Below are positions 5,916 to 6,814 of a stretch of DNA of 6,814 bases, piece after piece (positions within the stretch are counted from its first letter, which is position 1; every line of letters begins with the position of its first letter). A model generated the notes under the pieces. The model saw only the letters and a program-made list of their open reading frames with translations, had not been told where the DNA came from and did not search any database. The position numbers and the translations under genes were made by a program. The DNA is from Pseudomonadota bacterium. Lineage in GTDB: Bacteria; Desulfobacterota; Desulfovibrionia; Desulfovibrionales; Desulfovibrionaceae. Location: positions 1 through 6,814 of the forward strand of contig JAEXGX010000168.1 in the NCBI GenBank assembly GCA_023450535.1, in the 5' to 3' direction.

Positions 5916-6722
5916 TTAACGCCAAAAACGATGTTTATATGCTCGTTTTGTAGACTCCTTTGTCGGCGTTGTACGTTTCAAAGTATCACGGCCAGAACGA
6001 GAATTAACAGGCACCCAATCACCAACAGTTGAATCCCATACCATACCACCAACAGGAGCGCCTGTAATTTTGCCTTTGAGTGACTCATAACCTGACTCCA
6101 ATATAGGCAAAAGGTCAGAACCAAGTGGCTTATCTTCCCAAAGTTGAGCATAATCTCCAGAGGGATAAAGTTCAAGCTTCCCATTATGGTTACGAACCCA
6201 TTGAAACTTGGGATTAGGGCCATCAACCGCAGAATCACCTTGACCACTAATTACAGTACCATTGGCATTCAAGCTAGGCATAACAGGAGCATTGTTACGC
6301 TTCAGAGCGGTAAGAGAATTTTCTTTCATCTGGAGCAGAGTTTCCGCGCGGATATCATTCTCTAGCTTCAAGCCACGAATCTGCTCCGCGTGAGTCTCCG
6401 CCTGCATCGCCTTGCCAAGCTCTCTTTCTGCTCGGGTAGCCTTTGATTCAATCGCGCGACCAAGATTCTGACCTGCATCTCCAAGCCACGAGTAATCACC
6501 GGCGGTAAACGAAGGCGAGAAACTGGCATTATTGACGCCAAGAGCGGCCAGAGGATGGATACCAGCGGCCTTTGCATCGGCAACTTTCCAGCGGATGCCA
6601 TTCTGGGCAAATTCTTTCTGCGCCTCATAGTTTTTCTGGGCAGTATCGGCGGCAGAGTTATTACCCATGATGCCGCCAACAATACCACCAACCGCACCTG
6701 CAACATCTCCGAGCAAACCCAT
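5916..6722 (-). CDS. Microvirus (gokushovirus-type) minor spike / DNA pilot protein VP2
   Basis: A 268-residue protein typical in size and layout for VP2 of Gokushovirinae, counterpart of the phiX174 pilot protein H, which carries the single-stranded genome through the host envelope. The N-terminus is a Gly/Ala-rich hydrophobic helix, GLLGDVAGAVGGIVGGIMG (2-20), suited to membrane insertion. The family hallmark follows: QKNYEAQKEFAQNGI (29-43), then RWKVADAKAAGIHPLAALG (44-62). Residues about 85-140 are charged and helix-forming (coiled-coil-like, Lys/Glu/Ala-rich), as in the tube-forming part of H. The C-terminus is basic (KRAYKHRFWR). The start at 6722 has an excellent AAGGAGG (6730-6736) and lies 2 bases after the stop of an upstream gene. 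The gene is intact, on the opposite strand to all others in the window, and AT-richer than metH. It is not related to the tailed-phage portal remnant to its left. Confidence 0.88.
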   Translation of the reverse strand: MGLLGDVAGAVGGIVGGIMGNNSAADTAQKNYEAQKEFAQNGIRWKVADAKAAGIHPLAALGVNNASFSPSFTAGDYSWLGDAGQNLGRAIESKATRAERELGKAMQAETHAEQIRGLKLENDIRAETLLQMKENSLTALKRNNAPVMPSLNANGTVISGQGDSAVDGPNPKFQWVRNHNGKLELYPSGDYAQLWEDKPLGSDLLPILESGYESLKGKITGAPVGGMVWDSTVGDWVPVNSRSGRDTLKRTTPTKESTKRAYKHRFWR

Positions 6723-6724
6723 TA

Positions 6725-6814
6725 CTACACCTCCTTATCTGCATCGGATATAAGACTTATCTGTCCAACGCGGACGGCGTTGTCTGCCTCCGCCTTTTCC
6801 AGTCTTTTGCAGAG
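6725..6814 (-). CDS. 3' end of an upstream minus-strand microvirus gene (partial)
   Basis: The last 29 codons of a gene that enters from beyond the window end. The peptide ends …KRLEKAEADNAVRVGQISLI then SDADKEV with TAG at 6725-6727. It is charged, with a short amphipathic helical look, and its stop overlaps the spacer of the VP2 ribosome binding site, so the two are probably coupled. In microviruses this position holds either the major capsid protein or a small accessory ORF. The sequence does not resemble a VP1 C-terminus that I recognise, so a small accessory protein is more likely. A second frame here, ending in TAA near 6737, encodes a very basic peptide and cannot be excluded as the real one. 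Confidence 0.5.
   Translation of the reverse strand, partial: LCKRLEKAEADNAVRVGQISLISDADKEV

Overview
The window looks like chromosome of a gut-type sulfate reducer of the Desulfovibrionaceae (Desulfobacterota). This is inferred from the gene set: a short MetH that ends after its cobalamin domain, Hpt, and an MJ0042-finger/DUF3426 protein. Composition is moderate in G+C. No 16S or other strong marker is present, so the genus is left open.

Positions 63-4540 are an ordinary housekeeping block read on the + strand. It holds metH (cobalamin-dependent methionine synthase core), a secreted thioredoxin-like protein, hpt (hypoxanthine phosphoribosyltransferase), a zinc-finger single-pass membrane protein with a DUF3426-like tail, and tRNA-Phe(GAA) with its own intrinsic terminator. 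The thioredoxin-like gene and hpt overlap by 4 bases and the zinc-finger gene follows after 21 bases, so these three form a probable operon.

Positions 4541-5825, directly downstream of the tRNA, are accessory and decaying. They contain a GC-rich palindromic stretch without a convincing gene, a small unrecognised ORF, a HicB-family antitoxin cut off from its C-terminal DNA-binding part and lacking a recognisable HicA, a pair of strong hairpins, and a frameshifted remnant of a lambda-type phage portal protein. This reads as debris of an older tailed prophage.

Positions 5826-6814 are different. A 28-bp site resembling the XerC/XerD dif site lies immediately before a minus-strand terminator. It is followed by a minus-strand gene for a microvirus (Gokushovirinae-type) VP2/DNA pilot protein and the 3' end of a further minus-strand gene that runs off the window. 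The simplest reading is one edge of an integrated single-stranded-DNA microvirus (a gokushovirus prophage) that used host XerCD. The other edge and the capsid (VP1) and replication (VP4) genes would lie beyond position 6814. This is the most notable content of the window. An assembly chimera is the main alternative.
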